64,000 bases of DNA. Source: Mycolicibacterium komossense. GTDB lineage: Bacteria > Actinomycetota > Actinomycetes > Mycobacteriales > Mycobacteriaceae. Positions 23,486-32,354 of the stretch are shown here, piece after piece. The notes under the pieces are model-generated. The model worked only from the letters and a program-made list of their open reading frames with translations. It was not told the origin of the DNA and searched no databases. A program made the position numbers and the translations under genes. Positions within the stretch are counted from its first letter, which is position 1; each line of letters starts with the position of its first letter. The stretch lies in assembly GCF_025822605.1 (NCBI RefSeq), contig NZ_JACKTY010000046.1:38277-102276 (forward strand). Reading direction: 5' to 3'.

Positions 23486-24373
23486 TTAGCCTCCCTGCAA
23501 GAAGTCCGTGGTCAGCTTGTTGAACTCGTCAAATTTTTCCAGCTGCGCCCAATGCCCGCACTGCCCGAAAACATGCAACTGCACCTTCGGGATCTGCTTG
23601 AGCGCCACCAGCGCACCGTCGAGGGGGTTGACGCGGTCCTCACGTCCCCAGATCAACAGCACCCGCTGGCGCAGCTTGTACACCTCGCGCCACATCATGC
23701 CGAGCTCGAAGTCGGCTCCCGCGAAAGACTTGCCCATCGCCCGGGTGGCGGCCAACGACTCCGGCGTGCTGGCGATCGCAAACCGCTCGTCGACGAGTTC
23801 CGGGGTGATCATCTTCTGGTCGAAAACCATGATCCGCAGGAACTTCTCGATGTTCTCCCGCGTCGGCTCGGCGGCGAACTTACCGAGCAGTTTGACACCC
23901 TCGGTGGGGTCGGGGGCAAACAGGTTCACGCTCAGACCGCCGGGACCCATCAGCACCAGCCGCCCGGCGCGGTCGGGATGGTCGAGTGCCAGCCGAACCG
24001 CGGTGCCGCCGCCGAGGGAGTTGCCGATCAGCGCTGGTCTCTGAATTCCCAAGTGGTCGAACAAGTTCAGCACCGCCGTCGAGCTGTAGCGGTTGTACTG
24101 CTCGTGTTCGGTGTGCTTGTCCGAGAATCCGTAGCCGGGCTGGTCCACCGCGATCACGTGAAACTGCTTGGCCAGCACCGGAATATTGCGGCCGAAGTTC
24201 GACCAGCTGGACGCACCGGGCCCACCCCCGTGCAACAGCACGATCGTCTGCGAATTACCCACGCCGGCCTCGTGGTAGTGCAGCCTCATATCGTCGCGAA
24301 CCTGCGCGTAGCGCGAAGTCGACTCGAAGGTGACCTCGGTCTGCGACGCAGCTTCTTCGATGAAGGATGTCAT
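23486..24373 (-). CDS. hsaD: HsaD, meta-cleavage product hydrolase (4,9-DSHA hydrolase)
   Basis: Alpha/beta-hydrolase of 295 residues, orthologue of Rv3569c, which splits 4,9-DSHA into HIP and a hydroxyhexadienoate. The triad is Ser in GNSLGGGTA, Asp in WGREDRVNP and His in FGQCGHWAQLE; the oxyanion loop is HGGGPGASSWSNFGRN. ATG at 24373 starts MTSFIEE, matching the family N-terminus. It is 11 bp after hsaA. Confidence 0.95.
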   Translation of the reverse strand: MTSFIEEAASQTEVTFESTSRYAQVRDDMRLHYHEAGVGNSQTIVLLHGGGPGASSWSNFGRNIPVLAKQFHVIAVDQPGYGFSDKHTEHEQYNRYSSTAVLNLFDHLGIQRPALIGNSLGGGTAVRLALDHPDRAGRLVLMGPGGLSVNLFAPDPTEGVKLLGKFAAEPTRENIEKFLRIMVFDQKMITPELVDERFAIASTPESLAATRAMGKSFAGADFELGMMWREVYKLRQRVLLIWGREDRVNPLDGALVALKQIPKVQLHVFGQCGHWAQLEKFDEFNKLTTDFLQGG

Positions 24374-24384
24374 CAGCGTCCCGA

Positions 24385-25569
24385 CTAGACCATCGTGTCC
24401 TGCGCCGGCAACCCGAACGCTTCGTTGCCGAAAATCAGGTATGCGCGCTCGGGTTCGTTCGCGGCATGCACCCGGCCGGCATGCGCGTCGCGCCAGAACC
24501 GTTGCACGGGCTTGTCGGTTTCCAGAGCGGTTGCGCCGGATGCCTCGAACAGCAGATCGATCGAAGCGATCGCCCGCGCGGTGGCACGCACCTGATCGCG
24601 GCGGGCCCGTGCCCGCAGTTCGAACGGAATTTCGTTGTCCGCCTTGAGAAGGGCATACTCGTCGCCCACATTGCCGATTAACTGACGCCAGCCCGCGTCG
24701 ATATCGCTGGCGGCCTCGGCGATCCGGACCTTGGCGAACGGGTCGTCCTTCGACTTCTCGCCGGCGAACGCGGCGCGGATCCGCTTGCCCTGATGTTCGA
24801 CGTGTGCGTCGTAGGCACCGTAGGCCATGCCCATGATCGGCGCGGTGATGGTGGTGGGATGCATGGTGCCCCAAGGCATCTTGTACACCGGCGCGGTGTT
24901 GTTGGCCAGTCCACCCGCGGTGCGGTCATTCATCGCCTTGTAGGACAGGAACCGGTGGCGCGGCACGAACACATCCTTGACCACCACCGTATTACTGCCG
25001 GTGCCCTTCAGTCCGACCACGTGCCAGACATCGTCGATGCGGTATTCGCTACGCGGGATCAGGAAACTACCGAAGTCAACTGGCTTGCCGTCCTTGATAA
25101 CCGGTCCACCGAGGAAGGCCCAGGTGGCGTGGTCGCAGCCGGACGACCACTGCCATGCGCCGCTGACAAGGTAGCCACCGTCGACGACAACACCCGCGCC
25201 CATCGGGGCGTACGAGGACGAGATGCGAACGCCGGCATCGTCACCCCAGACCTCGTCCTGGGCCTGTTGATCGAACAGCGCAAGGTGCCAGTTGTGCACC
25301 CCGATGATCGAGCTGACCCAACCGGTGGAGCCACACGCACTACCGAGTCGGCGAACCGCTTCGTAAAAGACCGTCGGATCGCACTGGAGGCCGCCCCACT
25401 GCTCGGGCTGCAGCAGCTTGAAGAAGCCGACCTCGTCGAGTTGCTGAACGGTTTCATCCGGAAGGCGGCGCAAGTCCTCGGTGGTCTGAGCCCGCTCGCG
25501 CAGTTGCGGGAGCAGATCATCGATACCGGATAGGACCGACTGCGCGTCACGTTGTTGAATGGTCGTCAC
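24385..25569 (-). CDS. hsaA: HsaA, 3-HSA hydroxylase, oxygenase component
   Basis: Flavin-dependent monooxygenase with acyl-CoA-dehydrogenase fold, 394 residues, orthologue of Rv3570c; it hydroxylates 3-HSA to the catechol 3,4-DHSA. Conserved blocks are CGSTGWVSSIIGVHNWHLA, GCDHATWAFLGGPV, GTGSNTVVVKDVFVPRHRFLSY-type and EASGATAL. The GTG at 25569 is preferred over in-frame starts upstream because GGAGG lies 8 nt before it and the length matches the family. First gene of the hsaADCB operon, behind KstR sites. Confidence 0.95.
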   Translation of the reverse strand: MTTIQQRDAQSVLSGIDDLLPQLRERAQTTEDLRRLPDETVQQLDEVGFFKLLQPEQWGGLQCDPTVFYEAVRRLGSACGSTGWVSSIIGVHNWHLALFDQQAQDEVWGDDAGVRISSSYAPMGAGVVVDGGYLVSGAWQWSSGCDHATWAFLGGPVIKDGKPVDFGSFLIPRSEYRIDDVWHVVGLKGTGSNTVVVKDVFVPRHRFLSYKAMNDRTAGGLANNTAPVYKMPWGTMHPTTITAPIMGMAYGAYDAHVEHQGKRIRAAFAGEKSKDDPFAKVRIAEAASDIDAGWRQLIGNVGDEYALLKADNEIPFELRARARRDQVRATARAIASIDLLFEASGATALETDKPVQRFWRDAHAGRVHAANEPERAYLIFGNEAFGLPAQDTMV

Positions 25570-25618
25570 TTGCACTGCCTCCAACGGGATGCGGAATCTT
25601 AGCGGGTTAGAGCAAGAC

Positions 25619-25632
25619 TAGAACACGTTACG
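25619..25632. promoter_or_regulatory. KstR operator, hsaA side
   Basis: TAGAACACGTTACG matches TnnAACnnGTTnnA except for the last base. It lies 50 bp upstream of the hsaA start. Confidence 0.75.
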
Positions 25633-25686
25633 ATTTGTGTCGAGCAGCGTACGCCTGCGGTTGCTGGACCTGCGGAGGCGCATTTC

Positions 25687-25700
25687 TATAACCTGTTCTA
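25687..25700. promoter_or_regulatory. KstR operator, kshB side
   Basis: TATAACCTGTTCTA matches TnnAACnnGTTnnA at every fixed position, 37 bp upstream of the kshB start. With the site at 25619 it gives each divergent promoter its own operator. Confidence 0.85.
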
Positions 25701-25736
25701 GTTATGTGCAAATCAGCGAGAAGGGACGGTAGCGCC

Positions 25737-26804
25737 GTGACGGACGAACCGCTCGGCACGCATGTGCTCGAGCTGCAGATCGCCGAGGTCATCACCGAGA
25801 CCGCTGACGCGCGCTCCCTGGTCTTCGGTGTCCCCGACGGGCCGGACGCCCCACATATTCCCGCCGAGCGTTTGCGCTACGCGCCCGGCCAGTTCCTGAC
25901 CCTGCGGATCCCCAGCGAGCGAACCGGCTCGGTGGCGCGCTGCTACTCCCTGTGCAGCTCGCCCCACAGCGACGACGCTCTGACGGTCACCGTCAAGCGC
26001 ACCGTCGACGGCTACGCGTCCAACTGGCTGTGCGACAACGCCCACCCAGGCATGCGCATTCACGTCCTGGCTCCGTCGGGCACCTTCGTGCCCAGGACGC
26101 TCGACGACGATTTCCTGCTGATCGCGGCCGGTAGCGGGATCACGCCGATGATGGCGATCTGCAAATCGGCGCTGTCGCAGGGCAGCGGCCAAGTGACGCT
26201 GCTGTACGCCAACCGCGACGAGGGTTCCGTCATCTTCGCCGCCGCGCTGCGTGAGCTCGTCGCGCAGTATCCCGACCGGTTCTCCGTCGTGCACTGGCTG
26301 GAGTCGGTCCAGGGTCTGCCCAGCTCGGCGGCGCTGGCGCGGCTGATGGCCGGGCACACCTCCCGGCAGGCGTTCATCTGCGGACCCGGGCCGTTCATGC
26401 GGGCCGCCCAGGAGGCGTTGGACTCGCTGAATGTGCCAGAGAAGCAGGTGCACGTCGAGGTGTTCCGGTCACTGGACTCCGATCCGTTCGCCGCCGTCAC
26501 CCTTTCCGACGACGCCGGCGACGAACCCCCGGCCACCGCGGTCGTCACCCTCGACGGAGAAACCCACGAGCTGAGCTGGCCGCGTAACGCCAAGCTGCTC
26601 GACGTACTGCTGGACAAGGGACTGGATGCGCCGTTCTCATGCCGCGAAGGCCATTGCGGCGCGTGTGCGGTGTTAAAGAAGAGCGGCGACGTCGCCATGG
26701 AGATCAATGACGTGCTCGAGCAGTCCGACCTCGACGAGGGACTGATCCTCGGGTGCCAGGCACTACCGAAATCCGATTCGGTGGAAGTGACCTATGACGA
26801 ATGA
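25737..26804 (+). CDS. kshB: KshB, reductase of 3-ketosteroid 9alpha-hydroxylase
   Basis: Electron-transfer flavoprotein of 355 residues, orthologue of Rv3571, that passes NADH electrons to the Rieske oxygenase KshA for B-ring opening. The FAD motif is RCYSLCSS, the NAD motif AAGSGITPMMAICKSAL and FICGPGPFM, and the C-terminal plant-type [2Fe-2S] site is CREGHCGAC with a fourth Cys in LILGCQ. GTG at 25737 is chosen because homology starts there and AAGGGA lies 10 nt upstream. No kshA is in the window. Confidence 0.94.
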   Translation: MTDEPLGTHVLELQIAEVITETADARSLVFGVPDGPDAPHIPAERLRYAPGQFLTLRIPSERTGSVARCYSLCSSPHSDDALTVTVKRTVDGYASNWLCDNAHPGMRIHVLAPSGTFVPRTLDDDFLLIAAGSGITPMMAICKSALSQGSGQVTLLYANRDEGSVIFAAALRELVAQYPDRFSVVHWLESVQGLPSSAALARLMAGHTSRQAFICGPGPFMRAAQEALDSLNVPEKQVHVEVFRSLDSDPFAAVTLSDDAGDEPPATAVVTLDGETHELSWPRNAKLLDVLLDKGLDAPFSCREGHCGACAVLKKSGDVAMEINDVLEQSDLDEGLILGCQALPKSDSVEVTYDE

Positions 26805-27369
26805 CAGCGGCGCTACCTTTTCCACGATGAAGCAGAAGCAGCGCCTCCTCTGCATCGCCGCCTGCGCGCTGTCCCTCGCCGCGCTGGCGCAGCCGGCTGT
26901 CGGCTCCGCGGCGTCGGCCTCCAGGAGCTCCTCATTCCCAATGGGCGACGGCACGAACCTGGAGGTGCACACCACCGCCAATTGCGTACTGGCCGATACA
27001 CAGTGCTACTTCACGGCCGCAGCCAATCTGATGACGCCGGATGGCCCGACCGGGTTCCCCGACGATCTGTGGGCGCGGCAGACCACGACGATTCGGTCAT
27101 CGGACCGCAACAACTATCTCAATACCGATTTCAACGCGCCCAACACCAGGATGTTCAAATCCATCGGGCCCGTTGAGCTCACCACGATTTACTTCGGTGG
27201 CGGCCCGGTCGAGAAATACCGGCTCGTCGGCAACACCTGGCCCACAGACCTGGCCACCGGCCAGCCCAAGACCGACGCCGACTACATCGTCTGCTCACAG
27301 ATCCAGGTGGTCTACGGCGGGCACAACATCACCTCCCCGAGCACCTGCAGCCAGACACGCTTCGGCTAG
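26794..27369 (+). CDS. Secreted protein of unknown function, Rv3572-like
   Basis: An exported protein of 191 residues (or 180 if the ATG at 26827 is used). The signal peptide is KQRLLCIAACALSLAALAQP with cleavage near VGSAAS. The mature domain has four Cys (NCVLADTQCYF, IVCSQ and STCSQ) that probably form two disulfides, and a beta-rich pattern. It overlaps the kshB end by 11 nt and is probably cotranscribed, so it is likely induced by cholesterol. Family function unknown. Confidence 0.8.
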   Translation: MTNDSGATFSTMKQKQRLLCIAACALSLAALAQPAVGSAASASRSSSFPMGDGTNLEVHTTANCVLADTQCYFTAAANLMTPDGPTGFPDDLWARQTTTIRSSDRNNYLNTDFNAPNTRMFKSIGPVELTTIYFGGGPVEKYRLVGNTWPTDLATGQPKTDADYIVCSQIQVVYGGHNITSPSTCSQTRFG

Positions 27370-27423
27370 CGAGTCGACCGATACCGTCGAGGAACGAGGC
27401 GGTTGAGGAGCGAGCGATCAGCT

Positions 27424-29565
27424 CTACCGCGGCAGTCCCAATAGCCGCTCGGCGGCCAACGTCAGCAGGATCTGCTCGGTTCCGCCGGCGATCGTCAGGC
27501 ACCGGGTGTTCAGGAAGTACCGCAGCTCAGCGGAATCGACGATCCCGCCGCCTTCGGCCAACTCCATCATCCGTTCGGCCAGCGCCTGGCGGTAACGCAC
27601 GCCAACGAGCTTGCGCACACTGGACTGCGCCCCGGGATCACGACCACCGACCGCCATTTCGGCGATCCGGTGGTCCAGTAGCGAGCCGATCTGGGCAGCG
27701 ACGATCAACGCCCCCAACCGGTCCAGTTCGGCCGCGTCCAGCTCGAGGCCGTCGACCTCGCTGATCAGGTCCTCCATGCCCTTGTCGAGCTTGCCCCCGC
27801 CGCCCATCATGACGCGCTCGTTGGCCAGGGTGGTTCGAGCCAAGGCCCAGCCCCCGTCGACCTGTCCGACCACCAGATCGTCCGGCACGAAGACGTCGTC
27901 GAGGAACACCTCGTTGAACAGCGCCTCGCCGGTGATCTCCCGCAGCGGGCGGATCAGGATGCCCGGCGCCGACATGTCGACGATGAAGTACGTGATGCCT
28001 TTATGTTTGGGCACATCGGGATTCGTGCGGGCGAGGCAGACTCCGAACTGGGCCCGCTGGGCGTTCGACGTCCACACCTTCTGCCCGGTCAGCAGCCAAC
28101 CGCCTTCGGTGCGCACGGCTTTCGTCCGCAGCGCGGCCAGATCCGAACCGGCGCCGGGCTCACTGAACAGCTGGCACCAATAGATGTCCCCGGACAGCGT
28201 GCCGGGCATGAACCGCTCGATCTGCTCTGGGGTGCCGTGCTCAAGGATGGTCGGGGCGGCCCACCAGCCGATCACCAGATCCGGCCGGTCGACACCGGCG
28301 GCAGCGAGCTCCTGGTCGATGAGCAGCTGCTCGGCCGGTGCCGCAGCCCGGCCGTAAGGGGCGGGCCAGTGCGGAGCCTGCAGCCCGGCCGTGGCCAGCG
28401 CCGCCTGGCGCTGATCGTCGGGCAGTTCGGCGATAGCCGCCACGTCAGCGGCGATGCCGGAGCGTTGATCCGCGACCTCGCTCAGGTCGATACCGAGGTG
28501 ACGACGCAAGCCGCCGGTGGTCAGTGCGGCGATCCGCCGCAGCCAGGCCTGGCGGCCGCCGAGCAGCTGACTGATGCCGTAGGCGCGCCGCAGATACAGG
28601 TGCGCGTCATGCTCCCAGGTGAATCCGATGCCACCGAGGACCTGGATACAGTCCTTGGCGTTGGCGATGGCGGCCTCGATACAACTGGCCGCGGCCACCG
28701 CGGCGGATACCGCCAGCTGATCATGGTCACTGTCCGACGCCGCGCGGGCCGCATCCGCCGAGGTCACCGCGGCCTGTTCGGCCCGGACCAGCATCTCCGC
28801 GCAGATGTGCTTGATGGCCTGGAAGCTGCCGATCGGTTTGCCGAACTGCTCGCGCACCTTTGCGTAAGCGACCGCAGTGTCCAGCGCCCAGCGGGCAACT
28901 CCCGCCGCCTCGGCGGCGAACAGGGTGGCCGCCAAATCGCGGACGCGCTGCGGGGTGCGCGCCAGTGGAGTCGCCGGTGCCGACGTCAGGACGACGCGGG
29001 CCAGCGGCCGCGAGAAGTCGGCGGGGCTCAGCTGTTCGATCTCCACGCCTGTCGCGGTCGCGTCGACCAACAGCCAAGCATGCTCGGTGGGTAGCAGCAG
29101 CACGCCTGCGCTGTCGGCGCCCACGACATGCTCGGCGGTCCCGCTGACCTGGTTGCTCTCGGCATCGAAGCGCAGCTGGGCGGCCAGTGCGAGACCGGCG
29201 GTCCGCTCGCCGGCCACCAACGATTCCAGCAGCTCATCGATGCCGTCAGTACCGTTCATATCGTCGAGCAGCAGCGTCGCCAAAGCGGACGACACCACCG
29301 GCCCCGGCACCAGGGCGCGGGCCGCCTCGTCGAGCATCGCGCACAAATCGCCGATGGTGGCGCCTGCGCCGCCCGCCTCTTCTGCCACCGCGACCCCGAA
29401 CAATCCCAGTTCGGCCAGGCCGGCGAAAACCGGGCGCCAGGCCTCAGGCTTGCCCTGCTCGACATCACGGATCGCGGTGATCGCCCCCGAGCCGGCGGCC
29501 CAGTCCCGCACCATTTCGCGCGCGGCAAACTGTTCATCGGTAGCAGTAGCTGACATCCCAGACAC
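27424..29565 (-). CDS. fadE34: FadE34 (ChsE3), fused double acyl-CoA dehydrogenase
   Basis: About 713 residues, orthologue of Rv3573c, with two acyl-CoA dehydrogenase modules in one chain. The first (about 1-340) holds REQFGKPIGSFQAIKHICAE and GGIGFTWEHDAHLYLRRAY. The second (about 345-713) holds CQLFSEPGAGSDLAAL, WLLTGQKVWTSNAQ, VFLDDVFVPDDLVVG and AGGTEQILLTLAAERLLGLPR. The fusion replaces the usual heterotetramer and acts on the five-carbon steroid side chain. Start at GTG 29565 (GGAG 7 nt upstream), with another GTG at 29568 and an ATG at 29556. Confidence 0.93.
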   Translation of the reverse strand: MSGMSATATDEQFAAREMVRDWAAGSGAITAIRDVEQGKPEAWRPVFAGLAELGLFGVAVAEEAGGAGATIGDLCAMLDEAARALVPGPVVSSALATLLLDDMNGTDGIDELLESLVAGERTAGLALAAQLRFDAESNQVSGTAEHVVGADSAGVLLLPTEHAWLLVDATATGVEIEQLSPADFSRPLARVVLTSAPATPLARTPQRVRDLAATLFAAEAAGVARWALDTAVAYAKVREQFGKPIGSFQAIKHICAEMLVRAEQAAVTSADAARAASDSDHDQLAVSAAVAAASCIEAAIANAKDCIQVLGGIGFTWEHDAHLYLRRAYGISQLLGGRQAWLRRIAALTTGGLRRHLGIDLSEVADQRSGIAADVAAIAELPDDQRQAALATAGLQAPHWPAPYGRAAAPAEQLLIDQELAAAGVDRPDLVIGWWAAPTILEHGTPEQIERFMPGTLSGDIYWCQLFSEPGAGSDLAALRTKAVRTEGGWLLTGQKVWTSNAQRAQFGVCLARTNPDVPKHKGITYFIVDMSAPGILIRPLREITGEALFNEVFLDDVFVPDDLVVGQVDGGWALARTTLANERVMMGGGGKLDKGMEDLISEVDGLELDAAELDRLGALIVAAQIGSLLDHRIAEMAVGGRDPGAQSSVRKLVGVRYRQALAERMMELAEGGGIVDSAELRYFLNTRCLTIAGGTEQILLTLAAERLLGLPR

Positions 29566-29879
29566 CACGGGACTCCTTGTTCGATGCGTTGTATTCGATG
29601 CGTTGAAGACCAGTACGACCCACTAGAACGTGTTCTAATAGTGCCAGCGATCGAACGTCAAGTCGAACGCCATCGCAGCAGGACAGTGATGACTCTCACC
29701 CGGGGATCACGCACCCCTCGGGCATCGCGGAGGTGGGCAATTCTGGTCCGGCATGCGTATCGTTTTGGACCGATACGTAGAAAGAAGGGGCTGTCTTCCG
29801 AATGTCGACGCCAGCACACTCCCGGACCGGTGCCAGGTCGACTCAGGGAACAAGTTCACAGCCGCGTGAGGTACTGACC
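29566..29879. other. Intergenic region between fadE34 and kstR
   Basis: About 310 bp between divergent genes. It holds one perfect KstR operator (29624-29637) close to fadE34 and a 7-bp inverted repeat CGTATCG (29756-29762) / CGATACG (29771-29777) closer to kstR. An open frame continuous with kstR from ATG 29802 could add 26 residues to its N-terminus. Nothing else is recognisable. Confidence 0.6.
29624..29637. promoter_or_regulatory. KstR operator between fadE34 and kstR
   Basis: TAGAACGTGTTCTA is a fully symmetric match to TnnAACnnGTTnnA. It lies 58 bp from the fadE34 start and could also serve kstR autoregulation. Confidence 0.88.
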
Positions 29880-30485
29880 GTGGCCGTCCTCTCCGAATCG
29901 GAACTCGGCTCCGAAGCGCAGCGCGAACGCCGCAAGCGGATCCTCGACGCCACCATGGCGATCGCCTCCAAGGGCGGCTACGAGGCAGTTCAGATGCGTG
30001 CGGTGGCTGACCGCGCCGATGTCGCCGTCGGGACGCTGTACCGCTATTTCCCGTCGAAGGTGCACCTGCTGGTATCGGCACTCGGCCGCGAGTTCGAACG
30101 CATCGACGCCAAGACCGACCGCACTGTCGTCGCCGGCGGAACGGCGTATCAGCGGCTGAACTTCATGGTGAGCAAGCTGAACCGGGCGATGCAGCGCAAC
30201 CCGCTGCTCACCGAGGCCATGACGCGCGCCTACGTCTTCGCCGACGCCTCCGCCGCAGGTGAGGTTGATCACGTCGAGAAGATCATCGACAGCATGTTCG
30301 CCAGGGCGATGTCCGACGGCGAACCGACCGAGGACCAGTACCACATCGCGCGCGTCATCTCCGATGTGTGGCTGTCCAACCTGCTGGCCTGGCTGACCCG
30401 GCGCGCCTCGGCCACCGACGTCAGTAAACGCCTGGATCTGGCCGTCCGGCTACTGATCGGCGATTCAGAGGACCCTAAGATCTGA
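29880..30485 (+). CDS. kstR: KstR, TetR-family repressor of cholesterol catabolism
   Basis: TetR regulator of about 201 residues, orthologue of Rv3574, which releases DNA on binding 3-oxo-cholestenoyl-CoA-type ligands. The HTH is VQMRAVADRADVAVGTLYRYFPSK, followed by the strongly conserved LNFMVSKLNRAMQRNPLLTEAM. GTG at 29880 is chosen because GTGAGG lies 8 nt upstream and homology starts at VAVLSESEL; an ATG at 29802 would add a Ser/Thr-rich extension. The stop is 3 bp before the trehalose-phosphatase gene. Confidence 0.95.
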   Translation: MAVLSESELGSEAQRERRKRILDATMAIASKGGYEAVQMRAVADRADVAVGTLYRYFPSKVHLLVSALGREFERIDAKTDRTVVAGGTAYQRLNFMVSKLNRAMQRNPLLTEAMTRAYVFADASAAGEVDHVEKIIDSMFARAMSDGEPTEDQYHIARVISDVWLSNLLAWLTRRASATDVSKRLDLAVRLLIGDSEDPKI

Positions 30486-30488
30486 GCG

Positions 30489-31235
30489 GTGAGCGCGCTC
30501 CCCTCTGACCTCGAAGAGGCCCTGCGCTCCGTCGCGCGGGCGCCCCGGCTGCTGGTTACGTCCGACTTTGACGGCACGCTGGCGCCGATCGTCAACCATC
30601 CCGGTGATGCCCGGCCATTGCCCGCCGCGGCGACGGCCCTTCGCGCCCTTGCCGCGCTGCCCGAAACCACCGCCGCACTGATCTCCGGGCGCGCGCTGCG
30701 TGACCTGGTGGTGCTGTCGGGAATGTCCGCGCCGGTGCATCTGGTCGGCAGTCACGGCGCCGAATTCGACACCGGGTTTGCCCACGACATCGACACCCAG
30801 CTGCTCGGACGGATTACCGAGGAGCTGGAGGCGATCGCCGCCGGGCGCCCGGGCGTCACCGTCGAAACAAAGCCGGCCAGCGTCGCACTGCACGTCCGCA
30901 ACGCTGCGCCCGACGACGCCGAGGCGGCCCTGGCGCAGGCCCGCACGGCCGCCGAGAGCTGGGACGCCCACGCGACCGCAGGCAAGGCGGTCCTGGAGTT
31001 CGCGGTGATCTCGACCGACAAAGGCGAGGCGATCGACATCCTCCGGGACCGGGACGACGCGTCGGCGGTGGTGTTCTTCGGCGACGACGTGACCGACGAG
31101 AAGGCTTTCCGCCGGATGCGTGTCGGCGATGTCGGGGTCAAGGTCGGCGAGGGAGCCACGGCCGCCCGATACCGGGTCGACGCGCCCGCGGATGTCGCGG
31201 CAGCCCTGGAATTCCTACTGGCGCAGCGGGCTTAG
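30489..31235 (+). CDS. otsB: Trehalose-6-phosphate phosphatase
   Basis: HAD-superfamily phosphatase of 248 residues. DFDGTLAPI near residue 26 is motif I with both catalytic Asp, LISGRALRDL is the cap-entry motif, and FFGDDVTDEKAFRRM is motif IV. Length and the TDE signature fit OtsB-type enzymes, though without the N-terminal extension of mycobacterial OtsB2. The GTG start is 3 bp after kstR, so the two are likely cotranscribed. Related sugar-phosphate phosphatases (MpgP) are a less likely alternative. Confidence 0.85.
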   Translation: MSALPSDLEEALRSVARAPRLLVTSDFDGTLAPIVNHPGDARPLPAAATALRALAALPETTAALISGRALRDLVVLSGMSAPVHLVGSHGAEFDTGFAHDIDTQLLGRITEELEAIAAGRPGVTVETKPASVALHVRNAAPDDAEAALAQARTAAESWDAHATAGKAVLEFAVISTDKGEAIDILRDRDDASAVVFFGDDVTDEKAFRRMRVGDVGVKVGEGATAARYRVDAPADVAAALEFLLAQRA

Positions 31236-31242
31236 TCGTGGC

Positions 31243-32343
31243 CTAGCCCGGCGGCCCGGCCGTGCGGCCGCGGATCACCTCGGTGGGCAGCACATCGACG
31301 ACGGGCAGTCCCGAACGCGGCGGGTTGTGTAGCAGGTCGCCCGCCAGTCTGCCCTTCTCGAAACTCGGTTGCGCGACGGTGGACAGCCCGCGTTTGAGTG
31401 CCTCCGGGATACCGTCGAAGCCCGTCACGGTCATCTGCCCAGGAACGTAGATCCCGCGGGCCCGCAAATAGTCCATCGCCGAAATCGCCAGCACGTCGGC
31501 GGTGCACATCAGCGCGGTGATCCGCGGGTTGGTCGCCAGTGCCAGCTCGGCGGCGGTGCCGCCGGAGGTCGCCTCGTGCTCGGCGCTCTCCACGATGGTC
31601 AGTTCGCCCGGATCCAGTCCGGCCGCCGTCATCGCGTCGCGCACCCCGGCGATCCGCTCGGCCTGTACCTGAAAGTGGGTGCCACTCAAGCGGTCCGGCG
31701 TGACCAAGGCGGCGCCGGGCTCGCCCACTCCGCGTTCGCTACCCAACCGCATCGCCAACAACCCGATCTCGCGATGACCGAGGCCTATCACGTAGTCGGC
31801 GAGCTCACGCATGGCACCGCGATCGTCGATACCCACCCGCGATGCCCCCGGCACATCGGTGGGGTGATCGACCAGGACGGCCGGCAGCCGGCGTTCCAGG
31901 ACCACCTGCAGGTAGGGATCGTCATCGGAGGCCGCGTAGACGACGAATCCGTCCACCCCGGCGGAGAGCACGGCGCCGGCACCCTCTTCGAGCGTCCGAC
32001 TGGGCCCGACGGCCACCAGCAACAGGCCCTGCCCCACGTCTTCGCAGGATTCGGCGAGGCCCGCCACGAAGTTCAGCGCGGCCGGGTCACTGAACGAATA
32101 CGTCAGCGGCTCGGTGATGACCAGGCCGACCGCACCGGCCTTGCGGGTGCGCAGCGAGCGCGCGACCGGATCGGGACCCGCGTACCCGAGCCGTTTTGCG
32201 GTGGCGAACACCCGCTCCCGAAGATCGGCGGAGAGCTGGTCCGGGCGGTTGTAGGCGTTCGAGATGGTGGTGCGGGAAACCTTGAGTTCGGCCGCCAACG
32301 AAGCCAGGGTCGCGCGTCGCCGGGGAACGGGACTCCTGGACAT
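31243..32343 (-). CDS. LacI-family transcriptional regulator, Rv3575c-like
   Basis: About 366 residues. The N-terminal HTH is ATLASLAAELKVSRTTISNAYNRPDQLS and the rest is a periplasmic-binding-protein-like sensor domain (VGLVITEPLTYSFSDP, VGIDDRGAMRELADYVIGLGHREIGLL, TALMCTADVLAISAMDYLRARG). ATG at 32343 starts just after the znuB stop (11-bp gap), so it may be cotranscribed with the zinc transporter. Convergent with otsB. Ligand unknown, probably a sugar. Confidence 0.9.
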   Translation of the reverse strand: MSRSPVPRRRATLASLAAELKVSRTTISNAYNRPDQLSADLRERVFATAKRLGYAGPDPVARSLRTRKAGAVGLVITEPLTYSFSDPAALNFVAGLAESCEDVGQGLLLVAVGPSRTLEEGAGAVLSAGVDGFVVYAASDDDPYLQVVLERRLPAVLVDHPTDVPGASRVGIDDRGAMRELADYVIGLGHREIGLLAMRLGSERGVGEPGAALVTPDRLSGTHFQVQAERIAGVRDAMTAAGLDPGELTIVESAEHEATSGGTAAELALATNPRITALMCTADVLAISAMDYLRARGIYVPGQMTVTGFDGIPEALKRGLSTVAQPSFEKGRLAGDLLHNPPRSGLPVVDVLPTEVIRGRTAGPPG

Positions 32344-32354
32344 GCTCTGTGACG

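Noticed and set aside
27370..27423. Possible small gene or terminator between the Rv3572-like gene and fadE34
   Set aside because: Only 54 bp, no stem with T tract and no open frame with a start signal.
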